Shown here in pieces: positions 1 to 9,771 of a DNA stretch of 38,171 bases. A program made the position numbers and the translations under genes. Numbering within the stretch: the stretch's first letter is position 1; the number at the start of each line of letters is the position of its first letter. The notes below the pieces were generated by a model. It was not told the origin of the DNA. It searched no databases and saw nothing but the letters and a program-made list of their open reading frames with translations. Source of the DNA: Actinomycetota bacterium (lineage in GTDB: Bacteria > Actinomycetota > Thermoleophilia > Gaiellales > Gaiellaceae); contig VAWW01000017.1 in assembly GCA_005884575.1 (NCBI GenBank), positions 1 through 38,171 of the forward strand, in the 5' to 3' direction.

Positions 1-1
1 G

Positions 2-736
2 CTGCTCGCACTCGCTCTTCTCGCGCTCGCCGGTTGGCAAGCCGGCCCGCCGTTGCCGGTCGCGCGGTCCGAGGTTGCCGGCACCGCATTCGCCGGCGGC
101 GTCGCCGTCGTCGGCGGCTTCCTCGCAGACGGCTCGAGTTCGGCGCGCGTGGACGTGTTTCGTCCGGCGAGCGGCTGGAGCATGCTCCCCGACCTCCCCG
201 TGTCCGTCAACCACGCGATGGCGGCCGCGGCCCGCGGCCGGCTCTACGTCGTCGGCGGCTACGGTCCGGAGGGGCACCTGCGCCGCTCGTTCGTCCTGGA
301 GGGCGGTCGCTGGCGCGAGCTTCTGGGCCCGACGCCGCGCGAGCATCTCGGCGTAGCAGCGCTCGCGGGCCGCCTCTACGCCGTCGGCGGACGTACGGCC
401 GGCTTCGACACCAACACACGGCTCGCGGAGTCGTGGACGCCCGGCGGCCGCTGGCGCCGGATCGCGCCCGTGCCGGATGCGCGCGGAGGCACGGCCCTCG
501 CAGCCGTCCGCGGCACGCTCGTCTCCGCGGGCGGCGAGGCGCCGTCCGGGACGATCGCCTCGGTCTACCGGTACCGCCCGTCGACCGGACGTTGGGCGCG
601 GCTCGCCGATCTGACGACGCCGCGCCACGGCCTCGCCGTCGTCGGTGTCGTCGGCACCCTGTACGTGATCGGCGGGGGACCGCGTCCTGGCCTGACCGTG
701 AGCGACGCGAACGAGTCGCTCCAGGTCGGCCGTTAG
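2..736 (+). CDS. Secreted Kelch-repeat beta-propeller protein, 5' end outside the window
   Basis: The frame is open from base 2 and begins with a hydrophobic alanine/leucine run (LLALALLALAG), which reads as the core of a signal peptide, so the true start lies upstream. The mature part has at least four Kelch-type repeats, seen as GRLYVVGGYG, GRLYAVGGRT, GTLVSAGGEA and GTLYVIGGGP, each a strand followed by a glycine pair. Kelch repeats fold as blades of a beta-propeller and usually act in binding; nothing points to a ligand. The stop codon shares TTAG (733-736) with the stop of the convergent VIT gene. Substrate and partner are unknown. Confidence 0.8.
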   Translation: MLALALLALAGWQAGPPLPVARSEVAGTAFAGGVAVVGGFLADGSSSARVDVFRPASGWSMLPDLPVSVNHAMAAAARGRLYVVGGYGPEGHLRRSFVLEGGRWRELLGPTPREHLGVAALAGRLYAVGGRTAGFDTNTRLAESWTPGGRWRRIAPVPDARGGTALAAVRGTLVSAGGEAPSGTIASVYRYRPSTGRWARLADLTTPRHGLAVVGVVGTLYVIGGGPRPGLTVSDANESLQVGR

Positions 737-1209
737 CTCAGGACGTTGCCGAGGCCCGCGCTGACGGCGGCGATGATGATCCCCGCGAACGTGACGATCC
801 CGAGCGCGCGGACGAAGCTGTCCTCGAAGAACCGCCAGCGCAGGAACGCGAGCACGACGAGCTCGAACGCGACGACCACGATCGCGGTGATGATCGCCGC
901 CTGGTAGTGCGGGATCAGGAACGGCAGGGTGTGCAGGATGCCGCCGAAGAACGTCCCCCCGCCCGTGATCGAGCCGCGCATGATCGGGTTGCCGCGGCCG
1001 GTCAACTCGCCGGTGTCGGACAGTGCCTCGGAGAAGCCCATGCTGACCGCCGCGCCGAGCGCGGTCGCGAGCCCGGCGACGAACGCGTAGCGGGTGTTGT
1101 GCGACGCGAGCGCGATCCCGAAGATCGGGGCGAGCGTCGACAGCGAGCCGTCGATCAACCCGACCATCGCCGGTTGCACCCGCTGCAGGAGGAAGGTGTG
1201 GTCGGCCAT
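733..1209 (-). CDS. Short VIT1/CCC1-family (Fe/Mn transporter-like) membrane protein
   Basis: The 158-residue protein has the first-helix signature MVGLIDGSLST (D20, G21) and the second-helix signature AVSMGFSEALSD (M57, E61) of the VIT1/CCC1 family, which moves Fe2+ or Mn2+ out of the cytosol, followed by three hydrophobic helices. Typical members are about 230 residues and carry a cytosolic Glu/Met-rich metal-binding domain between helices 2 and 3. Here that segment is only about 15 residues, so the domain is essentially missing. The ATG lies 6 nt after TATACT (1216-1221, minus strand), which suggests a leaderless mRNA. Metal specificity is inferred from the family only. Confidence 0.75.
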   Translation of the reverse strand: MADHTFLLQRVQPAMVGLIDGSLSTLAPIFGIALASHNTRYAFVAGLATALGAAVSMGFSEALSDTGELTGRGNPIMRGSITGGGTFFGGILHTLPFLIPHYQAAIITAIVVVAFELVVLAFLRWRFFEDSFVRALGIVTFAGIIIAAVSAGLGNVLS

Positions 1210-1215
1210 AAATAG

Positions 1216-1221
1216 AGTATA
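1216..1221 (-). promoter_or_regulatory. -10 element for a leaderless VIT-family mRNA
   Basis: On the minus strand TATACT is followed by exactly 6 nt and then the ATG of the VIT-type gene. That places transcription start at or beside the start codon. No Shine-Dalgarno sequence is visible. Confidence 0.5.
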
Positions 1222-1257
1222 TCAAAGCGTGCGCAAACTCATAGAGCATAAGGCAGG

Positions 1258-1286
1258 CCTGACAACAGCCGTCAGGGCGGCCTGAC
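1258..1286 (+). promoter_or_regulatory. Three mutually pairing arms just before the truA start
   Basis: CCTGAC (1258-1263), GTCAGG (1271-1276) and CCTGAC (1281-1286) stand in a row, and the last abuts the GTG of truA at 1287. The middle arm can pair with either neighbour (7-nt or 4-nt loop), so two exclusive hairpins are possible. Both outer arms are preceded by GG. This could be a leader switch or a DNA operator with three half-sites. No function can be assigned from sequence. Confidence 0.35.
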
Positions 1287-2003
1287 GTGCGGCTGAAGCT
1301 AAGGATCGAGTACGACGGCACGCCGTTTCGCGGCTGGGCGGCGCAGCCCGGACTGCCGACCGTCGAGGGCGCCCTCCGCGAGGCGCTCGACCGGACGTTC
1401 GCGCGCGCCGAGAACCTCGCGGTCGCGGGTCGCACGGACACGGGCGTGCACGCGCTTGCCCAGGTCGCGAGCGTCGACGTCGACGGCGGCCCGCCGCCCC
1501 AGCGCACGGCCGAGGCGCTCAATACAGCGCTCCCGGACGAAATCTCGGTCGTCTCCGCCGAGCCCGCGGCCCCGGACTTCCACGCGCGCCACTCGGCGCG
1601 CTCGCGCAGCTATCGCTACCGGATCCACCGCCGCCGCACCCCCTCGCCGTTCGAGCAGCGGCGGAGCTGGTGGGTGCCGCGGCCGATCGACGAGGAACGG
1701 CTCGCTGCGTCGGCCGAGCTACTACTCGGCGAGCACGACTTCCGCGCGTTCACGCCGACCGAGACGCAGCACGAGGTCTTCCTCCGCGCCGTCGAGTCCG
1801 CCGCGTGGCAGCGCCGCGGCGACGTGCTCGAGTTCGAGATCACCGCCGACAGCTACCTGCGCCACATGGTCCGGACGCTTGTCGGCACGATGCTCGAGCA
1901 GTCGCCCGAGGAGCTGGCGCGGCTGCTCGAGGGACGCCCGCGCGAGGAGGCCGGTTCGACCGCCCCGCCGTGGGGTCTCTACCTCGTCCGCGTCGGCTAC
2001 TGA
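1287..2003 (+). CDS. truA: tRNA pseudouridine synthase A
   Basis: TruA isomerises uridine to pseudouridine at tRNA positions 38-40 in the anticodon arm. The 238-residue product has the expected length and an N-terminal strand [12 protein letters not shown]. The catalytic motif is [10 protein letters not shown] with the nucleophilic aspartate at D51; [16 protein letters not shown] and [13 protein letters not shown] follow, both family signatures. A GTG start at 1287 gives this full length; there is no clear ribosome-binding site and three pairing arms sit directly upstream. It precedes the HAD gene by 30 bp. In many actinobacteria truA follows rplQ, which is not the case here. Confidence 0.95.
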   Translation: MRLKLRIEYDGTPFRGWAAQPGLPTVEGALREALDRTFARAENLAVAGRTDTGVHALAQVASVDVDGGPPPQRTAEALNTALPDEISVVSAEPAAPDFHARHSARSRSYRYRIHRRRTPSPFEQRRSWWVPRPIDEERLAASAELLLGEHDFRAFTPTETQHEVFLRAVESAAWQRRGDVLEFEITADSYLRHMVRTLVGTMLEQSPEELARLLEGRPREEAGSTAPPWGLYLVRVGY

Positions 2004-2033
2004 GCGAATTCCGACCGCCGATACCATGGGCCC

Positions 2034-4674
<2,641 letters not shown>

Positions 4675-4689
4675 GCCTGTCCCGGCAGA

Positions 4690-4710
4690 CGTTCGGAACG
4701 TGGCTGCGGG
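4690..4710. terminator. Weak hairpin between the ligA and dacB 3' ends
   Basis: The 36-bp gap between the convergent stops contains ACGTT-CGG-AACGT flanked by CAG and CTG. It has no T tract on either strand, so it is at best a weak bidirectional terminator. Confidence 0.3.
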
Positions 4711-5913
4711 TTATGCCGTCGCCAGGACCGTTGCGAAGCGGTCCTGGGCAACCCTGGCCCACCAGTACGGGAGCGGGTGGCCGTTCTGGAGCACGGCGAA
4801 CGCGTACCGGTCGCGGACGTAGCCGGAGAGCGCGGACGCGACCTGCGTCGTCCCCGTCTTCGCCAGCACCGCTCCGCGCGCCGGGCCGCGACGCATGCGC
4901 TTCTCGAGCGTGCCGCTGATCCCGGCGACGGGCAGCGACGCCATGAGCGAGGGGCGCAGCGTCGGGTCGGACCACATGGTCTGGAGGAGGGCGACGAGTG
5001 CGTTGGCCGTCAGCCGGTCGAGCTGCGAGAGGCCCGAGCCGTCGACGATACGCACGCCTGCGAGCGGGATCGAGGCATCGCCGAGCAGCTTCATCACGAC
5101 CGCCGCGCCCGCGGCCGAGGTCCCGATGTTCATCTGCACCGCCCCGAGCTCCTTCAGCAGCATCTCAGCGGTGAAGTTGTCGCTCTCGAGGTTCATCCAG
5201 CGGACGATCGACTGCAGCGCGGCGGATTCGACCGAGGCGAGCGTGACCGCGTCCTCGCCGGCGACGCCGATCGTCGCGCGGCCGGGCACCGCGACGCCCG
5301 CCTTGCGCAGCGCCGCCCGGAACGCGAGCGCCGCGGCCAGCGCGGGCTGGCGCGAGATCGTCCGGCCGTAGCGGGCGCGGTCGACGACGAGTGCAGAGAG
5401 CGGCGGCGACTCGTCGATGAAGTACGACGCCTTCCAGCCCGGCGCCGTGCGGCGCGTGTCGAACCAGGTCTCGTCGCCGACAACGGCTCCGGTGACGCGC
5501 GCGATCCCGGCGGCGCGCAGCTGCCGGGCGAGGGCGCCCAGGTCGGCCGAGGACAGGGTCGGATCGCCGTAGCCCTTCAGGACGATGTCGCCGTGCCAGA
5601 CGGCACCCTCCTGCGACCCGAGGCCGAGCACGTCCGTCTGGAACCGGAACGAGGAGCCCAGTCCGGACAGCGCCGCGAAAGCGACCGGCAGCTTCTCGTT
5701 CGACGCGGGCGCGAGCGAGACGTCGCCGTTCCGGACGAAGAGGGGACGGCCGCTCGCGAGGTCGATGACGACGGCGCTCGACTGCGCGAGCCCGATGTGC
5801 GGAACGACGAGCGCCTTCGCGAGCCGCGCTTCGAGCGGCGATTGCGCCCACGCCGGTCCGGCGAGGGCGAGCGCGACGACCAGCGTCGGGAGCAAGCGGC
5901 GGAGGATCGGCAC
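4711..5913 (-). CDS. dacB: D-alanyl-D-alanine carboxypeptidase, PBP4 type (peptidase S13)
   Basis: This exported low-molecular-mass penicillin-binding protein is expected to trim or cleave D-Ala-D-Ala peptides in the wall. A signal peptide ends near the AWAQ motif (about residue 24). The three catalytic motifs are all present: S71-N-E-K74 (SxxK), S244-D-N246 (SxN) and K352-T-G354. The region between the first two motifs is long, as in S13 enzymes. At 400 residues it is slightly shorter than E. coli DacB. GTG start at 5913, 8 nt after GACAAT (5922-5927), suggests leaderless transcription. It is convergent with ligA and divergent from the coiled-coil gene. Confidence 0.9.
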   Translation of the reverse strand: MPILRRLLPTLVVALALAGPAWAQSPLEARLAKALVVPHIGLAQSSAVVIDLASGRPLFVRNGDVSLAPASNEKLPVAFAALSGLGSSFRFQTDVLGLGSQEGAVWHGDIVLKGYGDPTLSSADLGALARQLRAAGIARVTGAVVGDETWFDTRRTAPGWKASYFIDESPPLSALVVDRARYGRTISRQPALAAALAFRAALRKAGVAVPGRATIGVAGEDAVTLASVESAALQSIVRWMNLESDNFTAEMLLKELGAVQMNIGTSAAGAAVVMKLLGDASIPLAGVRIVDGSGLSQLDRLTANALVALLQTMWSDPTLRPSLMASLPVAGISGTLEKRMRRGPARGAVLAKTGTTQVASALSGYVRDRYAFAVLQNGHPLPYWWARVAQDRFATVLATA

Positions 5914-5977
5914 GCCGCGCCATTGTCCGGTCCGCTCCGGACGGAGTCAAGCGATTTGGGACTCCGCATTGCCAAAG

Positions 5978-6042
5978 ATGGGCCGCTCGGCCCATGCCGT
6001 CCGGGTTGGCGACCCGGATAATCCGGGACGCTCGGGGTCCCG
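5978..6042 (+). promoter_or_regulatory. Three consecutive hairpins upstream of the coiled-coil gene
   Basis: Three perfect stems follow one another: ATGGGCC/GGCCCAT (5978-5995), TCCGGGT/ACCCGGA (6000-6018) and CGGGAC/GTCCCG (6024-6042). A GATAAT hexamer (6017-6022) between the last two could be a -10 box. The gene downstream (ATG 6049) has no visible Shine-Dalgarno. I could not match this to a known riboswitch class. It may be structured leader RNA or a divergent operator for this gene and dacB. Confidence 0.35.
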
Positions 6043-6048
6043 CCCTAG

Positions 6049-6390
6049 ATGACTCACGATTCGGCCCACTTGTTCGAAGAGATCACCAAGCTGCTCGCCG
6101 CACCCCGGTCGGGGGCCGAGGCTCCGCCGCTGGCCCGCGTCGAGGACACGCTGACGGCCGGCTACGCGCGGGCGCTCGCGCTCGAGGCCGAGCGCTGGCG
6201 GATCGAGCGCAAGCTCGGCGAGGTCGCCGGGCAGCTCCGCAACGACCGGAGCGAGCTGCGGACGGACGAGATCGCGACGCTGGCCGAGCGCCTCTCCGAC
6301 GCCGACGGCGAGCTGTCGCGCCTCCGCGGCATGCTCGCGACGCTGCGGATGCGCGCGTCCGACCTGCGCCTCGCGCAGGCGAACGCCTAG
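6049..6390 (+). CDS. Small charged coiled-coil protein of unknown function
   Basis: The 113-residue soluble protein is rich in Glu, Arg, Leu and Ala and is predicted almost entirely helical. Heptad-like segments run from about residue 45 to 105 (for example EAERWRIERKLGEV and AERLSDADGELSRLRGM). It has no signal peptide and no recognised domain. It faces the response regulator; its stop codon TAG shares CTAG (6387-6390) with a duplicated copy of that gene's 3' end. ATG at 6049 is the only good start. I do not recognise the family. Confidence 0.65.
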   Translation: MTHDSAHLFEEITKLLAAPRSGAEAPPLARVEDTLTAGYARALALEAERWRIERKLGEVAGQLRNDRSELRTDEIATLAERLSDADGELSRLRGMLATLRMRASDLRLAQANA

Positions 6391-6434
6391 ACGATCCCGC
6401 TGCGCACCGCGTAAACCGCAGCCTGGATGCGGTT
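6386..6434 (-). repeat. Extra copy of the response-regulator 3' end (49-bp direct repeat, copy 1)
   Basis: These 49 bases match 6480-6528 with one difference (C at 6405, T at 6499). In the minus-strand frame the copy encodes the same last 15 residues and stop as the response regulator, and the single difference is synonymous (valine GTG versus GTA). It is therefore a duplicated gene tail, not a separate gene. Confidence 0.85.
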
Positions 6435-6437
6435 CTG

Positions 6438-6466
6438 CCGTCGAAAGTGCTGCGCACTTTCGACGG
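6438..6466. repeat. Perfect 13-bp-stem palindrome between the duplicated tails
   Basis: CCGTCGAAAGTGC and GCACTTTCGACGG form a perfect inverted repeat with a 3-nt loop. There is no T tract, so it is not a classic intrinsic terminator. It sits in the 45-bp segment between the two 49-bp copies and may be a small palindromic insertion. Confidence 0.7.
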
Positions 6467-6479
6467 GTGGGCAGGGGCT

Positions 6480-6528
6480 CCTAGACGATCCCGCTGCGTA
6501 CCGCGTAAACCGCAGCCTGGATGCGGTT
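6480..6528 (-). repeat. 49-bp direct repeat, copy 2 (3' end of the response-regulator gene)
   Basis: This copy is the genuine C-terminal coding end of the response regulator (residues NRIQAAVYAVRSGIV and stop). It matches 6386-6434 at 48 of 49 positions. Confidence 0.85.
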
Positions 6529-7164
6529 GTCGATCTGTAGCTTCATCAGGATGTTCGAGATGTGATTCTTGACCGTCTTCGGGCTGATGTGCAGCTCGGC
6601 GGCGATCACGGCGTTGTCCTTGCCGTTCGCGATCAGCTTCAGCACCTCGATCTCGCGGTCGGAGAGCTCGGCGCGGATCGTATTCGCGATCTCCGGCTGC
6701 GTGCTCGTGGCCCGCACCCGCTGCAGTACCTTCGCAGCGATGTTCGGGGAGATCAGCGACTCGCCGCGCGCGGCGGACTCGATCCCCGCGATCAGCTCCT
6801 GAATGGACGAGTCCTTCAGCAGGTAGCCGCAGGCGCCGGCGAGGATCGCGTCCATCACGTCGCTGTCCTGGTCGGAGATCGTCAGCATCACGACCCGCGT
6901 GAGCGGAGCGATCGACGTGATGTGCCGCGTCGCGTCGACGCCGCCGATGCCGGGCATGTTCAGGTCCATCACGACGACGTCCGGGGCGAGCTCGCGGACG
7001 ATGCGGATCGCGTTCTCGCCGGTCGCCGCCTCGCCGACGATCTGGACGCCCTGCTCCTCGAGGAGGTTGCGCAGGCCCGTCCGAAACAGATCGTGGTCGT
7101 CCACGATCAGGACCCGAAGCGCATCGACCTGGCGATCGGGGGCTGTCTCGACCGGCTCGCTCAC
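6481..7164 (-). CDS. NarL/FixJ-family two-component response regulator
   Basis: The 227-residue protein has a receiver domain (about residues 16-135) with acidic pair D22-D23, phospho-acceptor D67 in VVVMDLNMPG, and the switch lysine in YLLKDS. A LuxR/GerE helix-turn-helix follows (about 160-225: LSDREIEVLKLIANG, ISPKTVKNHISNIL). It would bind DNA as a dimer when phosphorylated. No histidine kinase is in the window, so it is an orphan here. The GTG at 7164 is 18 bp after the stop of the 3D-domain gene in the same direction, so both probably share a transcript and the regulator may respond to wall state. The last 49 bp are duplicated downstream. Confidence 0.92.
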   Translation of the reverse strand: MSEPVETAPDRQVDALRVLIVDDHDLFRTGLRNLLEEQGVQIVGEAATGENAIRIVRELAPDVVVMDLNMPGIGGVDATRHITSIAPLTRVVMLTISDQDSDVMDAILAGACGYLLKDSSIQELIAGIESAARGESLISPNIAAKVLQRVRATSTQPEIANTIRAELSDREIEVLKLIANGKDNAVIAAELHISPKTVKNHISNILMKLQIDNRIQAAVYAVRSGIV

Positions 7165-7182
7165 CTGGCGGGCGAAGTCTAG

Positions 7183-8256
7183 TTAGTGCAGCGTGACCGT
7201 GACGGTGCGCCGGCCCCACGCGCGTGCCTGCGCCAGGGACGGGAACCAGAGGTCGATCGAGGCGCCGCGGACGGCGCTGCCCGTGTCCGCCGCGACCGCC
7301 TCCCCGTAGCCCGGGATCGTCATGTGCGTGCCGAGCGGGATTACCGACGGATCCACGGCGACGATGCCCCAGCCGACCGGGAGGCCGGTCGCTGTCGTGC
7401 CGGGCAGCGAATAGCCGGTCGAGCTGACCGTGATGTCATGGCCGCCGGACGCGGGCACGAGCGCGGGAGTCGGCGCAGCCGCGACTGCCGCAGCCGCATC
7501 CGTTGCAGGCGCCGCCGTCGTCGTGGCGTCGGCGCTGGCCGGGGAGGAGACCCTCGTGAGCGCGGCGGACTTTGCCTGTGCGGCCTGCGCCGTCGCCTCG
7601 AGCGAGGCGAGAGCGATGCGGTTCATCTCCGCCCGCTTCCGCAGCGACACGAGGAAGCGCGTGCGCTCCGAGCGGGTGCGCTCAAGCGCCGCCGCCGACG
7701 CGGCGGCCTGCTGCTGCAGCGCCAAGAGCTCGTTCCTGCGCGCCTGGAGCTTCGCCGAGAGTCTGTCGAGCGCGCGCCGCGTCGACGTCGTCTGCTCGAT
7801 CACGCTCTGGCTCTGTCGCGCGCTGCGGTTGATGTCCTCGAGATGGTTGATCGCGTCGTCGAGCGACGTCGCGCCGAGGATCACGGCGATCGAGTCGGGC
7901 TGGCCCTGCTCGTAGAGGAGCTTCAGCCTCGCTGCGAGCGTCCGTTGAGAGACGGTGAGCGCGTGCTGCGCGATGCCGACCTGGCGGCGGGCGAGCGCCT
8001 GCTCGGCGCGCACCCGGCCGGCCTGCACCTGGAGGCCGCCGAGGCGGCTGCGGGCGTCCGCCAGCTGCGTCTCGAGGGAGTACAGATCGAGGAGCGCCCG
8101 TTGCGCGCGACTCTCGATCGCGGTGCCCTGCCGCTGCAGCTCCGAGGCCCCGGTCGTCGGGTCGGCGCCGCTACCGGCCGGTACGGAGAGAAGTAGGCCG
8201 GCGGCCAGCGAGACGGCCGCAACGCGCCCGCGGAAGCCAGGCGTGACGCCGCGCAC
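7183..8256 (-). CDS. Secreted coiled-coil protein with C-terminal 3D domain (probable wall lytic enzyme)
   Basis: GTG at 8256 gives a 357-residue product that starts with a signal peptide (RVAAVSLAAGLLLSVPAGSGA). Residues of about 40-240 form a long CwlO/PcsB-like coiled coil, then an Ala/Pro/Thr linker, then a 3D domain (about 280-357) with the aspartates AVDPSVIPLGT, AADTG and IDLWF. 3D domains occur in Sps/Rpf-type peptidoglycan lytic transglycosylases. The frame is open upstream of 8256 but only as a shadow of the divergent NlpC/P60 gene. The segment ILGATSLDDAINHLEDI matches LLGATSLNDMINRLETV in that neighbour, so the two are divergent paralogues in their N-terminal halves. No Shine-Dalgarno is evident. 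Confidence 0.85.
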   Translation of the reverse strand: MRGVTPGFRGRVAAVSLAAGLLLSVPAGSGADPTTGASELQRQGTAIESRAQRALLDLYSLETQLADARSRLGGLQVQAGRVRAEQALARRQVGIAQHALTVSQRTLAARLKLLYEQGQPDSIAVILGATSLDDAINHLEDINRSARQSQSVIEQTTSTRRALDRLSAKLQARRNELLALQQQAAASAAALERTRSERTRFLVSLRKRAEMNRIALASLEATAQAAQAKSAALTRVSSPASADATTTAAPATDAAAAVAAAPTPALVPASGGHDITVSSTGYSLPGTTATGLPVGWGIVAVDPSVIPLGTHMTIPGYGEAVAADTGSAVRGASIDLWFPSLAQARAWGRRTVTVTLH

Positions 8257-8313
8257 GGGGGTTGTGCGTCGTAATATTCGACAACTTTGTCCCGTTTGTG
8301 GCTTGATCTTCGG

Positions 8314-8342
8314 TTGCGACCGTCCGATACCCCTGCTAGCCT
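8314..8342 (+). promoter_or_regulatory. Promoter of the NlpC/P60 gene
   Basis: TTGCGA (8314-8319) and TAGCCT (8337-8342) are separated by 17 bp, and TGC just before the -10 resembles an extended -10. Transcription would start near 8349, leaving a 5' leader of about 58 nt. Confidence 0.55.
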
Positions 8343-8407
8343 CCCGAACTTGTGACGTACCGGGCCCCCTCCGGTGCGCCTGCTGCGAGCGACCTCGGAG
8401 ACCCCAG

Positions 8408-9505
8408 ATCAGGTCCCTGAAGCGACAGGCGCCAGCGTTCGTTCTCGCGGCCAGCGCGGCTCTCCTGACCGCCGGCGCGGCGACCGCGACCCCCGGAGTG
8501 GCGGCCAAGCAGGCCCAGGCGAAACAGGTTCTCGGCGAGATCCAGCAGATCGACAGCAGCATGGAGCGGGCCGTCGAGGCGTGGAATCGGGCGACCGCAC
8601 GGCTCGCCGGGACGAAGCGCGAGCTGCGGTTCAACCGCGAGGCGCTGCACGTCGCGCGCACGAACCTCGCTCATGCCCAGAAGGCGCTCGCGGCGCGGAT
8701 GGTTGCCGTCTACACGAGCAACGAGGACCAGTCGACGCTCAGCGTCCTCCTCGGCGCGACGAGCCTGAACGACATGATCAACCGGCTCGAGACCGTCCAC
8801 ACGATCAGCCGACAGGACACGCACGTGATTCTCGAGGTGAAGACCGCGAAGGTGCAGATCGCGCGCCACGAGCGGCAGCTCGAGCATGCACGGGCCGTCC
8901 AGACTCAAGCGGTCGCCACGCGCGCGGCCGAGAAGGCGCGGATCGTGCGGCAGCTCGCCGAGCGCAAGGCCCTACTCGCGACGATCAAGGACCAGATCGC
9001 GCACCTCTACGCGATGGAGCACGCTCGGCAGCTGGCCCTCGCCGCCCAGGCCCGGAACCGCCTCGCGACGGAGCCGGCGGCGCAGCAGCCGATCGACGGC
9101 GTCGGGGTCTCCGCGGCGACACCCGACGGCTCGGTCGCGCCGCCGTCGCAGTACGGCGGTGTCGTCGGGATCGCGATGAAGTATCTCGGCACGCCCTACG
9201 TCTGGGGCGGCTCGAGCCCGTCGGGCTTCGACTGCTCCGGCCTCGTCGCGTACGTGTACGGGCAGATGGGCGTCAGCCTTCCGCACTACACGGGCGCGCA
9301 GTGGAGCGTCGGCGTCCCCGTCTCGTCCAGCGACCTGCAGCCCGGCGACCTCGTCTTCTTCAACGGGCTCGGGCACGTGGGGATCTACATCGGCGGCGGC
9401 CAGTTCATCCACGCGCCGCATACCGGCGACGTCGTCAAGATCTCCAGCCTGTCGGAGAGCTGGTACGCGTCCACGTATATGGGCGCCCGCCGGGTCACCG
9501 GCTAG
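8408..9505 (+). CDS. Secreted coiled-coil NlpC/P60 peptidoglycan endopeptidase
   Basis: A CwlO/RipA-like enzyme that should cleave D-Glu-meso-DAP bonds in wall peptides. After a signal peptide (RSLKRQAPAFVLAAS...) a coiled coil spans about residues 35-215, then a linker, then an NlpC/P60 domain (about 255-365) with catalytic C276 (FDCSGLV), H323 (LGHVGIY) and H335 (FIHAPH). No ATG, GTG or TTG lies at the expected place. The best start is ATC at 8408, with GGAG (8397-8400) 7 nt upstream and the signal peptide directly following; CTG at 8417 is the alternative. Residue numbers count from 8408. It is divergent from a paralogous 3D-domain gene and shares CTAG stops with the small membrane gene. 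Confidence 0.88.
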   Translation: MRSLKRQAPAFVLAASAALLTAGAATATPGVAAKQAQAKQVLGEIQQIDSSMERAVEAWNRATARLAGTKRELRFNREALHVARTNLAHAQKALAARMVAVYTSNEDQSTLSVLLGATSLNDMINRLETVHTISRQDTHVILEVKTAKVQIARHERQLEHARAVQTQAVATRAAEKARIVRQLAERKALLATIKDQIAHLYAMEHARQLALAAQARNRLATEPAAQQPIDGVGVSAATPDGSVAPPSQYGGVVGIAMKYLGTPYVWGGSSPSGFDCSGLVAYVYGQMGVSLPHYTGAQWSVGVPVSSSDLQPGDLVFFNGLGHVGIYIGGGQFIHAPHTGDVVKISSLSESWYASTYMGARRVTG

Positions 9506-9771
9506 GACCCCGTGCCTTCCGGGCCCGTGCTTCGGCACTGTGCCCTCCGGCCCGGGGGCCGCAGCGACGCGTCAGGAACGTCCCAGCTGCGCTGCGTTTC
9601 GCGCCACAGCGACGCATAGAGCACCGCCGCGACGGCCAGCGGGAGGAACCACCAAGCAGGGACGCCGGCCGCGACGAGCGCGGCCGCGATGCCGATCGCG
9701 ATCGCGATGCCCGCGGCGACGCGCCAGTCGTCGCCGACGATGAAGTCCCACCAGAACCGAAAGAACCTCAT
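9502..9771 (-). CDS. Small two-helix membrane protein
   Basis: The 89-residue protein begins MRFFRFWWDFIVGDDWR, followed by two hydrophobic segments (about residues 18-36 and 40-54) and a polar, Arg/Pro-rich C-terminal tail. No family is recognised. Its ATG overlaps the TGA of a 29-codon ORF (ATGA at 9768-9771), and that ORF in turn overlaps the end of the COG4280-type gene, so the three may be translationally coupled. The stop shares CTAG (9502-9505) with the NlpC/P60 gene. Confidence 0.6.
   Translation of the reverse strand: MRFFRFWWDFIVGDDWRVAAGIAIAIGIAAALVAAGVPAWWFLPLAVAAVLYASLWRETQRSWDVPDASLRPPGRRAQCRSTGPEGTGS

Noticed and set aside
5978..6042. Known riboswitch (cyclic di-GMP or cyclic di-AMP)
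   Set aside because: The conserved core sequences of those classes that I remember are not present; kept only as unnamed hairpins.
6438..6466. Intrinsic terminator for the response regulator
   Set aside because: Perfect stem but no T tract on either strand, and it lies within a duplication; better described as a palindromic insertion.
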